Position numbers and translations under genes: made by a program. From assembly GCA_026989715.1 (NCBI GenBank), contig JALSIU010000332.1, positions 1 through 8,910 on the forward strand: a stretch of 8,910 nucleotides of DNA. The letters are read 5' to 3'. The DNA is from Methylomonas sp. GTDB taxonomy: Bacteria > Pseudomonadota > Gammaproteobacteria > Methylococcales > Methylomonadaceae. Below the pieces are notes generated by a model that was not told the origin of the DNA, ran no database searches, and worked only from the letters and a program-made list of their open reading frames with translations. Every line of letters begins with the position of its first letter. Positions within the stretch are counted from its first letter, which is position 1. Of this stretch, positions 1 to 7,443 are shown piece after piece.

Positions 1-1792
1 TATCGGCTTTTTCTGCGAGTGGAAGCAGTAAGGATAAGGATTCATTCATGACATCTCTTAGTTGTATTGCTTCAATAGAAAGTTCTGTTTTTCCTGCTTC
101 AATCGCAGATAATTCCAAAACTTGATCAATAAGAGCTAATAAGTGCTTTCCACTTGATAGTATATAACCTAGGCTTTCTTGTTGGTCATCAGATAAGGGG
201 TTTATGTCATCATATTCTAATAATTGAGCGAAGCCTAAGATTGCGTTAAGAGGCGTTCTTAATTCGTGACTCATTGATGATAAAAATTCCGATTTAGCTC
301 TATTTGCCTTATCCGCACTTATTTTTTCGGTTACTAATTTTTGCTGTGTTTGTTTATTAGTGATGGCAAGTGCCATCATATGCGCTATATCAGATAATGT
401 TGTCAGTCGTGTTGCTTCACGAGAGGGGTAAGGATCTGTATATAAAAATAATACGCCTAATACTTTATTTGCATAATTTAAGGGCACAATATAATGCCCA
501 TGTTCTGTCATATTTTTAAATGTGTGCTCATGATCATGGTCTGTAAAGCAATCATTAGAGATTTTTAATAATCCATTTGTGGCAACTTTACCACATAAAC
601 AGTCCCCCACTTTTATGCATTCTTCTTTAATGATAAACTCATCTGAAAAATTTCCATGTGTTGCAAACATATGCAGTTCATCACCTTGCTTCAAAAAAAC
701 GCCCGCTTTTTGTTGCACCTCTAAACCATCAAACTGGCATAACAAAGCAAGTGCCTGCTCAACACGTTTTTTCAATGGGGTTTCTTGTAGTAAGGTCTGG
801 GATATGGAGGCACGAATACTTGCATGTTGATGTTCGATATAGTGTTGTCTTTCTAAGTTTTTTAATTCGGTAATATCGGTGCGGATAGCAATATATTGCG
901 TGGGTCTGCCATTTTTATTTATTTGTGGAACGATGGTTGATGCAACCCAGTAATAGCTTCCATCTTTAGTCTTATTTTTAATTTCACCATGCCAAACTTT
1001 GCCATTTGCTATGGTTGACCACATATCTGAGAAGAAGGAGTGCGGATGAAAGCCGGACTTTAATAGTCTTTGGTTGCTACCAATGAGTTCATCGCGAGAA
1101 TATTTACTGATATTTATAAAATTATCATTTACTTCGACAATATTCCCTTTAAGATCGGTAATGCTGACGATCGAATGTTGGTCTATAGCGTGTTTTAAAT
1201 TTTGCAGGGCATTGGATTGCTCTTGCGTTTTAATTTGACCTTTAATACATTCGGTGAAATTTTTATATAAAATTCTTGCTTGGTTGATGAGGAATAAATA
1301 GAACAATATGATAAAGACTTGCAGTGTTAATGAAAATGCTTCCAGGATAAAATATAGCATGCTCAGCAACGGGATAAACAGTAAAGTAAGAAATATATAA
1401 ACAATTTCTTTTCGATAACTGAGGACTGAAACCGCAGACATTGCGATGCCTGATAGAATGAGTGTTGCGAGCATTTGATGCTCATTTTGAGAACTAATGC
1501 CGATTAGCAACGCACTCCATGTAAAGGATGTAATATAAGTGAGAAGTGAGAAGCGTTTTAACCAATAATGGTAATTGTTTTCTTTTCTATGGTGAAATAA
1601 ATAGCAATCCCATGATCGGATGAGGTATATCAAAGTAGTAGATACAAGTCCTGCAAAAGCCAGCTTAGGGTAGCGTGCGTAATCAATAAGAAGGTAATAA
1701 ACAAGTATTGCCAAGGCGCATGAACTTATCGTTAATGTGTAGATTCTTGAATATAATGCGTCTAGTTGTGCTTTTAGAATACTTTGTTTCAT
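1..1792 (-). CDS. Membrane-bound sensor histidine kinase, 6TM-PAS-GAF-HisKA (C-terminus outside window)
   Basis: The reading frame is open from an ATG at 1792 to the left edge, giving 597 residues without a stop. An in-frame TGA a few codons upstream confines the start; no Shine-Dalgarno is visible. About six hydrophobic helices lie at roughly residues 18-36, 43-60, 81-99, 107-124, 129-150 and 153-171. A PAS domain follows at about 198-316 (ITDLKGNIVEVND, KTKDGSYYWV, TDITELK), then a GAF domain at about 335-480, then a HisKA dimerisation domain with the H-box SHELRTPLNAILGF, whose phospho-acceptor is His509. The HATPase domain, and any receiver domain, must lie beyond position 1. The GAF part carries an unusual Cys/His set: CLCG at 398-401, HDHEH at 419-423 and HGHY at 431-434. 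The family autophosphorylates and passes phosphate to a response regulator; signal and partner are unknown. It is divergent from dacA. Kinase identity is secure; hybrid status is undecided. Confidence 0.93.
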   Translation of the reverse strand, partial: MKQSILKAQLDALYSRIYTLTISSCALAILVYYLLIDYARYPKLAFAGLVSTTLIYLIRSWDCYLFHHRKENNYHYWLKRFSLLTYITSFTWSALLIGISSQNEHQMLATLILSGIAMSAVSVLSYRKEIVYIFLTLLFIPLLSMLYFILEAFSLTLQVFIILFYLFLINQARILYKNFTECIKGQIKTQEQSNALQNLKHAIDQHSIVSITDLKGNIVEVNDNFINISKYSRDELIGSNQRLLKSGFHPHSFFSDMWSTIANGKVWHGEIKNKTKDGSYYWVASTIVPQINKNGRPTQYIAIRTDITELKNLERQHYIEHQHASIRASISQTLLQETPLKKRVEQALALLCQFDGLEVQQKAGVFLKQGDELHMFATHGNFSDEFIIKEECIKVGDCLCGKVATNGLLKISNDCFTDHDHEHTFKNMTEHGHYIVPLNYANKVLGVLFLYTDPYPSREATRLTTLSDIAHMMALAITNKQTQQKLVTEKISADKANRAKSEFLSSMSHELRTPLNAILGFAQLLEYDDINPLSDDQQESLGYILSSGKHLLALIDQVLELSAIEAGKTELSIEAIQLRDVMNESLSLLLPLAEKAD

Positions 1793-2267
1793 ACGTAAAA
1801 AATATTTAAATCAATTGGTTGTTATTGACATGATGATTAAAGAGCTACCTTTTTAGAATAGAGTCTGTTTTCAGTGTGTTTTAATGAATTGTTAAGTTAG
1901 AATTTAATAATATTCTTTTTGGGTGAATTTTTCCAATGATTTCTATTGTTACATGATGTACGCGATGTAAAGCTATTGTTTTTCCAGAAAATAATATTGA
2001 TTATGCAATATGCTGGACTCACTTACTTTTTGAGGTGTTAAATAAATTTTAGCCATTGTATATTAGTATTAGGTTGAAGTGCGATCATTCTATTAGCCTG
2101 TTTTTCCAGTTTTTACACAGTTTGTTTGCCCTTAAGAGTGGTTTCATTGATAATACTTCCGTTAGTTTCGCGTATTTTCTGCGTTGTTCTGTTTGATAGG
2201 GGATTTATTTTCGAAACTTAGCTTTTAGTTTTATCCCGTTTTAAGTTCGTAGCCAAATTTATTATTT
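1793..2267. other. Divergent intergenic region between the kinase gene and dacA
   Basis: This AT-rich stretch of 475 bases has no convincing coding frame on either strand. It must carry the promoter of the minus-strand kinase gene and of dacA. One reasonable promoter faces dacA (listed separately). A TTGACA hexamer at about 1826 has no matching -10 box at normal spacing. The decamer GTTTTTCCAG occurs twice, near 1979 and 2100, which is probably chance in T-rich DNA. I see no tRNA, clear terminator or inverted repeat. Confidence 0.6.
2126..2154 (+). promoter_or_regulatory. Candidate sigma-70 promoter for the dacA-lipA gene cluster
   Basis: A -35 box TTGCCC (2126-2131, 4 of 6 consensus bases) and a -10 box GATAAT (2149-2154, 5 of 6) are separated by exactly 17 bases. 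Transcription would begin near 2161 and leave a leader of about 107 bases before dacA. It is the best-spaced pair seen upstream of dacA, but AT-rich DNA yields such matches by chance. Confidence 0.4.
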
Positions 2268-3431
2268 ATGCACTCAAAAATACAGTTTAATTTCTTACAG
2301 TTTATCTTTTTGTTCACCTTATTGCTGTCGGTCGCGCCAATTCGTGCTGCCAATGAAATTTTGATTCCTGCACCGCCACGCTTGGCGGCTAGCAGCTATT
2401 TTCTGCAAGATTTTAATAGCGGTCGTGTTTTGGCTGAGCGCGATGCGGACAAAGTATTGCCGCCGGCAAGTTTAACCAAAATCATGACCGCTTATATTGC
2501 ATTTCGTGAATTAAAGAATAACCGCTTGAGCCTGGATGAAATGGTGACGGTAAGTGAAAACGCTTGGCGTACACCTGGCTCAAAAATGTTTATTGAAGTG
2601 AATAAGCAAGTGAGTGTGGAGGATCTGTTAAAAGGAATTATTATTCAATCAGGTAATGATGCCAGTGTGGCGATTGCCGAGCATATTGCAGGGGATGAGC
2701 GCACATTTGCTGAGATGATGAATCAGCAGGCGCAGCGTTTGGGAATGAGTAGTACGCATTATATGAATGCGACCGGCTTACCGGTGCCCAATGAGCATTA
2801 TACAACTGCACGTGATTTAGCTATTTTAACGCGTGCGGTCATTAGTGAATTTCCTGATTATTATCATTGGGATGCAGAAAAGGAATTTACCTTTAATAAT
2901 ATTACCCAGAAAAATCGTAATATATTATTATGGCGGGATGAGTCGGTTGATGGCGTAAAAACAGGACATACCAAAGAGGCGGGCTATTGTTTGGTGGCCT
3001 CTGCTAAGCGTCAAGACATGCGCCTTATTTCGGTGGTTTTGGGCACAAATAGTAAAAGTGCGCGTGCTAATGAAAGCCAAACGCTATTGAATTATGGATT
3101 TCGTTTTTTTGAAACGCATAAGTTATATGATGCGAATACTGCGTTGACGACGGCAAGAGTTTGGAAAGGTGCGCAAGAGCATGTTAATTTGGGCTTGGCG
3201 GAAGATTTATATGTGACTATTTCCAGACGACATTATAAAGAAATGCAAGCTAGTACGAGTGTGGATGTAAGAATTTTGGCACCGATTAAGCAGGGGGATC
3301 AATTGGGGACTGTTAATGTGACTTTGCGCGATAAGATTGTGAGCTCTAAGCCGCTTATTTCTTTAGAGTCAATTGAAAAGGGTAGTTTTTTTCAGCGAGC
3401 TTATGATTCCGCGTTAATGCTACTCAAATAG
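2268..3431 (+). CDS. dacA: D-alanyl-D-alanine carboxypeptidase (penicillin-binding protein 5/6 type)
   Basis: This 387-residue protein removes the terminal D-alanine from peptidoglycan pentapeptides on the periplasmic face of the inner membrane. An N-terminal signal peptide (hydrophobic core about 8-22, likely cut near PIRA-ANE at 27-28) precedes the S11 peptidase domain. All three active-site motifs are present: PASLTK with nucleophile Ser68 and Lys71, SGN at 128-130, and KTG at 231-233. A PBP5-type C-terminal beta domain follows, and the last residues (SFFQRAYDSALMLLK) look like the amphipathic helix that anchors this class to the membrane. Length and motifs match DacA/DacC. No clear Shine-Dalgarno precedes the ATG. 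It is the first of six codirectional genes and lies 16 bases before dat. The family is certain; the choice among dacA, dacC and dacD paralogues rests on the dacA-ybeD-lipB-lipA order. Confidence 0.96.
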   Translation: MHSKIQFNFLQFIFLFTLLLSVAPIRAANEILIPAPPRLAASSYFLQDFNSGRVLAERDADKVLPPASLTKIMTAYIAFRELKNNRLSLDEMVTVSENAWRTPGSKMFIEVNKQVSVEDLLKGIIIQSGNDASVAIAEHIAGDERTFAEMMNQQAQRLGMSSTHYMNATGLPVPNEHYTTARDLAILTRAVISEFPDYYHWDAEKEFTFNNITQKNRNILLWRDESVDGVKTGHTKEAGYCLVASAKRQDMRLISVVLGTNSKSARANESQTLLNYGFRFFETHKLYDANTALTTARVWKGAQEHVNLGLAEDLYVTISRRHYKEMQASTSVDVRILAPIKQGDQLGTVNVTLRDKIVSSKPLISLESIEKGSFFQRAYDSALMLLK

Positions 3432-3447
3432 GGTTAAAAGAAATAGC

Positions 3448-4287
3448 ATGCAAGATAAAAAAGTGTATTTAAATGGTGAGTACTTACCCTTATCTGCCGC
3501 AAAAATTTCGGTATTAGATCGTGGTTTTTTGTTTGGTGATGGTGTTTATGAGGTCATTCCTGCCTATTTGGGTCAGTTATTTTGTTTAGAAGCGCATTTA
3601 GAGCGTTTAAATAATAGCTTGGCAGAAATACGGTTAGAGCTTAGTTATGATAGTCAGCAGTGGTCGGATATTATGGCTCCTTTGTTGATTGAAGGGGATG
3701 CGCAATATATTTATCTGCAAGTGACGCGTGGGGTCGCGGCGAAAAGAGATCATGCTTTTCCGGAGACGGTTGAGCCCACTATTTTTGCAATGTGTTCTCC
3801 TATCGTGCCTTTTGAGTATAAAGATGGTGTGAGTGCCGTTACTTTAGATGATACGCGTTGGCAGTTGTGTCATATTAAAGCCACCACTTTGTTAGGCAAT
3901 GTTTTATTAAGGCAGCAGGCGATAGAAACAGGGTGTGCAGAAGCTATTTTGATTAAAGAAGGCTATGCAACGGAGGGTGCGGCCAGTAATATTTTTGCCG
4001 TGATTGATGATGTTTTGATTACGCCGCCTAAAACGCATGAAATTTTGCCGGGTATTACTCGAGATGTCATTATTAACTTAGCGAAGGCTAATCAGATAGC
4101 AGTGCAAGAGGATATTATTTCATTAGAGGCTTTACAGTTGGCCAGTGAAATTTGGTTGACCAGTTCTACGCGGGAAATTGTACCGGTGACGACTTTAGAT
4201 GGTCGGCCAGTCGGGTCGGGGCAGGTAGGTTCTGTCTGGCATGTAATGCAGGCATTATTTCAAGATTATAAATTAGGATTGTCATGA
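3448..4287 (+). CDS. dat: D-amino acid aminotransferase (D-alanine transaminase), PLP fold type IV
   Basis: This 279-residue cytoplasmic enzyme belongs to the class IV aminotransferases, which use pyridoxal phosphate. D-alanine transaminase interconverts D-alanine plus 2-oxoglutarate with pyruvate plus D-glutamate. Visible hallmarks are VLDRGFLFGDGVYEVI at 22-37 (Tyr34), RGVAAKRDHAFP at 94-105, where an Arg and His are expected to hold the substrate carboxylate, the Schiff-base lysine in HIKATTLLGN (Lys144), and the cofactor-binding stretch ATEGAASNIF (Glu176). The basic RDH segment favours D-amino acid transaminase over branched-chain aminotransferase or aminodeoxychorismate lyase (PabC), its closest relatives. 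The start follows an AAAAGA-like ribosome site and a 16-base gap after dacA. Its stop overlaps the ybeD start as ATGA, implying translational coupling. Compared with E. coli, dat is an insertion between dacA and ybeD. Substrate preference is inferred. Confidence 0.9.
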   Translation: MQDKKVYLNGEYLPLSAAKISVLDRGFLFGDGVYEVIPAYLGQLFCLEAHLERLNNSLAEIRLELSYDSQQWSDIMAPLLIEGDAQYIYLQVTRGVAAKRDHAFPETVEPTIFAMCSPIVPFEYKDGVSAVTLDDTRWQLCHIKATTLLGNVLLRQQAIETGCAEAILIKEGYATEGAASNIFAVIDDVLITPPKTHEILPGITRDVIINLAKANQIAVQEDIISLEALQLASEIWLTSSTREIVPVTTLDGRPVGSGQVGSVWHVMQALFQDYKLGLS

Positions 4288-4556
4288 CAGAGTTAGAGCA
4301 GGAGACACCTTTTGAGTTTCCTTGTCAATTTCCCATTAAAGCGATGGGGAGAAAAACGGCGACTATGGAGTCGGCGGTTATCGCCATTGTGCAACGACAT
4401 GTAGAGGCATCTAGCGCGATTGATATAAAAATACGCGAGAGTAAAGGTGGAAAATTTGTTTCGGTGACCGTAGAAATCAATGCGCAAAGCAAAGCGCAGC
4501 TAGAGGCTATTTATCTGGATTTATCGGCTTGTCCTGATGTAGTGATGACTTTATAG
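4284..4556 (+). CDS. ybeD: DUF493 (YbeD/UPF0250) family small protein
   Basis: This small protein of 90 residues matches the YbeD family in length and landmarks: FEFPCQFPIKAMGR near the start, IVQRH in the middle, and the SKGGKFVSVTVEINA strand pair around 53-67. YbeD has a compact ACT-like alpha-beta fold; its biochemical role is not established, although a link to the adjacent lipoate genes has long been suspected from conserved neighbourhood. Here it keeps its E. coli position between dacA and lipB but is separated from each by one extra gene. Its ATG overlaps the dat stop codon (ATGA), so translation is probably coupled. Sixteen bases separate its stop from the next gene. Confidence 0.92.
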   Translation: MTELEQETPFEFPCQFPIKAMGRKTATMESAVIAIVQRHVEASSAIDIKIRESKGGKFVSVTVEINAQSKAQLEAIYLDLSACPDVVMTL

Positions 4557-4572
4557 TGCTTCTTCACTGCGT

Positions 4573-5076
4573 ATGAGTTGTAAAAAATCCATTGCTGTCA
4601 GTGCTTGTCTTTTAGGCCATAAAGTTCGTTATGATGGTCAGCACCAAGCTAACCTTATTGTTGTTCAAGATTTATCTGTGCTATTTAATATTATTCCTGT
4701 TTGCCCTGAAATGGAGATAGGCTTAGGTGTGCCGCGGGAAAAAATTGAGTTGCATCAACAAGGTGATGACATTCGTTTACTTAGTACAACACAGCCTGTT
4801 GTTGATTTAACGGCGCGTATGCTGGCCTATGCGCAGCGGTTTGTTGAACGGCATCTTTTTGCAGGATTGGTTTTAAAAGATAAATCACCTAGTTGTGGAG
4901 TTGGCAATTGTAAAATTTGGGATAAGCACGGTCATATGCAACACCATGCCGATGGCATTTTTGCAGCAACCATCATGCGATTAAAACCGGGTTTACCTAT
5001 GTTGCAGAGTAATGAGCTTGGTGTAGAGAGTGCATTGCAGTCTTTTGTGCAACGGGTTAATGCGTATGCAAGTTGA
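4573..5076 (+). CDS. DUF523 / TudS-like iron-sulfur protein (possible thiouracil-type desulfidase)
   Basis: This 167-residue cytoplasmic protein is a single DUF523 domain. Three conserved cysteines sit in the family motifs: SACLLG (Cys12), VCPEMEIGLGVPR (Cys44, with Glu46) and KDKSPSCG (Cys108). In characterised family members (TudS, 2-thiouracil desulfidase) three cysteines bind a [4Fe-4S] cluster whose open iron removes sulfur from thiolated substrates; whether this copy does so is inference. An additional Cys113 follows in GNCK. Unlike E. coli YbgA, there is no DUF1722 domain. No Shine-Dalgarno is visible, but an in-frame TGA at 4546-4548 leaves this ATG as the only reasonable start, so coupling to ybeD 16 bases upstream is likely. 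The 3' end overlaps the preferred lipB start by 11 bases. This places an iron-sulfur sulfur-handling protein inside a lipoate operon. Confidence 0.85.
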   Translation: MSCKKSIAVSACLLGHKVRYDGQHQANLIVVQDLSVLFNIIPVCPEMEIGLGVPREKIELHQQGDDIRLLSTTQPVVDLTARMLAYAQRFVERHLFAGLVLKDKSPSCGVGNCKIWDKHGHMQHHADGIFAATIMRLKPGLPMLQSNELGVESALQSFVQRVNAYAS

Positions 5077-5680
5077 GGTGCGTCGTTTAGGTTTACAGGA
5101 TTACCAAAGCTGTTTGCAGAGAATGCAGACGTTTACCTTAAGCAGAGATGCACAGACGGCTGATGAAATCTGGATAGTAGAGCATCCGTCCGTTTTTACT
5201 CAAGGCTTAAATGGTAAACCGGAGCATTTATTGCAAACGTCTGCCATACCTGTTATCCAGACTGATCGAGGTGGGCAAGTGACTTATCATGCGCCGGGGC
5301 AATTAGTCGTGTATACCTTGATTGATATGCAACGCTTGCAATTAGGTGTGCGGGACTTGGTAACCGCTTTAGAACAAGCTATGCTGACCACATTAGCACA
5401 ATATGGGGTGCTGGCAGAGGTTAAACCTAAAGCGCCAGGGGTTTATGTGGGTGAGCAAAAAATTGGTTCGGTGGGCTTACGCATTAAGAAACATTGTAGC
5501 TATCATGGCTTAAGTTTGAATAATTGCATGGATTTAACGCCTTTTACTTATATTAACCCCTGTGGTTATCAAGGCTTGCAAATGACCCAATTAACCGAGC
5601 AAGGGGTGCAGGTCAAGACGCTTGAGTTGGCTGTGCCGGTTGTTAATGCCATCGTAACAGCATTATATGGTGCTGATTAG
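5066..5680 (+). CDS. lipB: Octanoyl-[acyl carrier protein]:protein N-octanoyltransferase
   Basis: LipB transfers octanoate from acyl carrier protein to a lysine of lipoyl domains (pyruvate and 2-oxoglutarate dehydrogenases, glycine cleavage H protein), the first step of lipoate assembly. Key motifs are DEIWIVEHPSVFTQG (33-47), DRGGQVTYHAPGQ (67-79), APGVYVGEQKIGSVGLRI with the activating Lys132, and INPCGYQG with the acyl-carrying Cys166. The frame is open from an ATG at 5030, but I chose 5066 because similarity to LipB begins there (MQVEVRRLGLQDY) and ACGGG at 5052-5056 lies at suitable ribosome-binding distance; this gives 204 residues, close to the E. coli 213. An ATG at 5060 is possible. 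The start overlaps the DUF523 gene by 11 bases, so translation is probably coupled. LipA follows after 68 bases. Confidence 0.95.
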   Translation: MQVEVRRLGLQDYQSCLQRMQTFTLSRDAQTADEIWIVEHPSVFTQGLNGKPEHLLQTSAIPVIQTDRGGQVTYHAPGQLVVYTLIDMQRLQLGVRDLVTALEQAMLTTLAQYGVLAEVKPKAPGVYVGEQKIGSVGLRIKKHCSYHGLSLNNCMDLTPFTYINPCGYQGLQMTQLTEQGVQVKTLELAVPVVNAIVTALYGAD

Positions 5681-5748
5681 AGTCTTTTTTAAGGTGTGAT
5701 GGCTTCTGCACCTACATTTATTTTTTAAGTTTTTACTAATATTATTTT

Positions 5749-6714
5749 ATGTCTAATGTTACCGCTCCATCACGCGCAACGCCTGCAACACATCAGCGTA
5801 ATGCCGAAAAATTAGCTAGAATCCCCATTAAGGTTGAGCCTAGAGCAGCAATTTTACGCAAACCGGATTGGATTCGAGTTAAGCTCATAGGCAATCAAGA
5901 TATTACGCAGATTAAAAAAACATTACGTGCCAATAAATTACATAGTGTTTGTGAGGAAGCGGCGTGCCCAAACTTAAATGAGTGTTTTAGTTTAGGAACG
6001 GCGACCTTTATGATTATGGGAGATTTGTGTACACGGCGTTGCCCTTTTTGTGATGTGGCACATGGTAAGCCACTTGCACTAGATAAGGATGAACCAACAA
6101 ATTTAGCCAAAACCATTAAGCAGTTGGCGCTGAAATATGTTGTGATTACTTCGGTGGATCGTGATGACCTTAGAGATGGTGGGGCGGGGCATTATGCTGC
6201 TTGTATTACAGAAATTCGTACTCAGTCGCCGGCGACTAAAATAGAAGTATTGGTGCCTGATTTTAGAGGACGGGTCGAGATTGCATTAGGGATATTACAG
6301 GCCGCCCCTGTAGATGTATTTAATCATAATTTAGAAACTATTCCTCGGTTGTATAAGGCTGCTAGACCCGGGGCTGATTATCAGCAATCGCTAGATTTAT
6401 TATTGGCGTATCATGAGTTGTTGCCTGATGTACCAACTAAATCTGGGCTTATGCTCGGTATTGGAGAAACGCAAGAGGAAGTGCTTGCGGTAATGCAGGA
6501 CTTGCGCGAGCATCAGTGTTCTATTTTGACATTAGGGCAGTATTTACAACCTAGTGCTGAACATTTGGCGGTACAGCGTTATATTACGCCGGCAGAATTT
6601 GATGAATATGCGGTTTTAGCGAAAAAAATGGGCTTTAAGCAAGTGGCGAGTGCGCCTATGGTGCGTTCATCGTATCATGCCGATGAGCAGGTGCGTGAAT
6701 TGTTGGCTAAATGA
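5749..6714 (+). CDS. lipA: Lipoyl synthase (radical SAM)
   Basis: LipA inserts two sulfur atoms into protein-bound octanoyl groups, completing the lipoyl cofactor. The protein has 321 residues, the same length as E. coli LipA, and every cluster ligand falls at the same number: Cys68, Cys73 and Cys79 (HSVCEEAACPNLNECF) for the auxiliary [4Fe-4S] cluster that donates sulfur, Cys94, Cys98 and Cys101 (CTRRCPFC) for the radical SAM cluster, and Ser308 in the C-terminal RSSYH motif that completes the auxiliary site. Other conserved stretches are VVITSVDRDDLRDGGA, LVPDFRG, VFNHNLET, KSGLMLGIGE and TLGQYLQPS. The residues before about 30 are variable. No Shine-Dalgarno precedes the start: the leader is almost entirely A and T. 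It is the last gene of the codirectional set and converges on the regulator gene with only 24 bases between the stops. Confidence 0.97.
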   Translation: MSNVTAPSRATPATHQRNAEKLARIPIKVEPRAAILRKPDWIRVKLIGNQDITQIKKTLRANKLHSVCEEAACPNLNECFSLGTATFMIMGDLCTRRCPFCDVAHGKPLALDKDEPTNLAKTIKQLALKYVVITSVDRDDLRDGGAGHYAACITEIRTQSPATKIEVLVPDFRGRVEIALGILQAAPVDVFNHNLETIPRLYKAARPGADYQQSLDLLLAYHELLPDVPTKSGLMLGIGETQEEVLAVMQDLREHQCSILTLGQYLQPSAEHLAVQRYITPAEFDEYAVLAKKMGFKQVASAPMVRSSYHADEQVRELLAK

Positions 6715-6738
6715 GCGGGGGCGTAAATTATATTCGCT

Positions 6739-7392
6739 TCAGCGGGTACCAAAAACAACAATCGTTTTCCCATGGGCTGAAATTAATTCTTTACTTTCCA
6801 TTTCTTTGAGAATGCGTCCTACCATTTCTCTTGAGCAGCCGACAATACGGCTAATTTCTTGACGAGTAATATGTAATTGCATGCCGTCGGGATGAGTGAT
6901 TGCATCAGGTTCTTTGGTTAAGTCTAATAATGCGCGTGCAACACGGCCTTCGACATCCATAAAGGCTAAATCACAATATTTTCGACTCGTTGTGAGTAAG
7001 CGTCCTGCGAGTTGTTCGCCGAGTAGGGTAAGCAGCTCTGTGGCATGTTCTTTCAGTTCATTGTGAATGGCATGGTGTAGGCGGTCATAGCCAATTTCTG
7101 CTAGTTTGCAAGCTGAGCGGGTTTTGACGGTTACTTTACGAATTTCTGTGCCTTTAAAGACACCGATTTCACCAATGAATTCATTTTTATTTAAGTAGGC
7201 AAGAATTAATTCATGTCCATCATCATCTTCTGCGCAAACACTGACGGAGCCGTCAATAATAAAATGGAGTCGATCCCCTATATCACCAGGCCGGATAATG
7301 GTTGTTTTAGCAGGGTAACTACGTACGTGACATAAATGCAGTAAAGATGGAATTACTTTTGTTGAGTCTGAAGTAGGAGGGCTGGCTAACAT
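6739..7392 (-). CDS. crp: CRP/FNR-family transcription regulator, Crp/Vfr/Clp type
   Basis: This 217-residue regulator has an N-terminal cyclic-nucleotide-binding beta roll (about 15-110), a dimerisation helix (about 112-140) and a C-terminal winged helix-turn-helix (about 165-215). The recognition helix GCSREMVGRIL keeps Arg188, Glu189 and Arg193, the residues by which E. coli CRP reads TGTGA half-sites, and the tail ISAHGKTIVVFGTR is almost identical to E. coli. In the effector pocket Gly74, Glu75 and Arg85 are kept, as are Thr135-Ser136 of the long helix, but the serine next to that arginine (Ser83 in E. coli) is Lys86. A five-residue insertion lies between beta roll and long helix. Both differences recall Xanthomonas Clp, which responds to cyclic di-GMP; the effector is therefore uncertain. 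An AGAGAGA ribosome site precedes the ATG. It lies 58 bases downstream of rnpB on the same strand. Confidence 0.93.
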   Translation of the reverse strand: MLASPPTSDSTKVIPSLLHLCHVRSYPAKTTIIRPGDIGDRLHFIIDGSVSVCAEDDDGHELILAYLNKNEFIGEIGVFKGTEIRKVTVKTRSACKLAEIGYDRLHHAIHNELKEHATELLTLLGEQLAGRLLTTSRKYCDLAFMDVEGRVARALLDLTKEPDAITHPDGMQLHITRQEISRIVGCSREMVGRILKEMESKELISAHGKTIVVFGTR

Positions 7393-7415
7393 AAATAAAT
7401 CTCTCTAGCATTTTT

Positions 7416-7443
7416 AAAAAAAATTAAGGGTTAAACAGTTTAA
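7416..7443 (-). promoter_or_regulatory. Palindrome plus T-tract between rnpB and the regulator gene
   Basis: On the minus strand, just after the RNase P RNA, a perfect 13-base palindrome TTAAACTGTTTAA (7443-7431) is followed three bases after CCC by TTAA and a run of eight T (7423-7416). It could be a very weak terminator for rnpB or a protein-binding site upstream of the regulator gene. The five A-T pairs would make a poor RNA hairpin, and it does not match a CRP or FNR site. Function is undecided. Confidence 0.3.

Noticed and set aside
579..873. Two overlapping plus-strand open frames
   Set aside because: They are antisense to the GAF region of the kinase, whose translation shows clear domain motifs; neither has a ribosome site or recognisable content.
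5030..5065. Upstream extension of lipB to the ATG at 5030
   Set aside because: The extra 12 residues (MHCSLLCNGLMR) have no LipB similarity and overlap the DUF523 gene deeply; the 5066 start has a better-placed ribosome site.
5695..5712. Possible CRP site TGTGA-N6-CTGCA upstream of lipA
   Set aside because: The first half-site is perfect but the second matches TCACA poorly.
5692..5726. Possible terminator after lipB: AGGTG/CACCT stem and T-run
   Set aside because: Only five Watson-Crick pairs around a 12-base loop, and the T-run begins eight bases after the stem.
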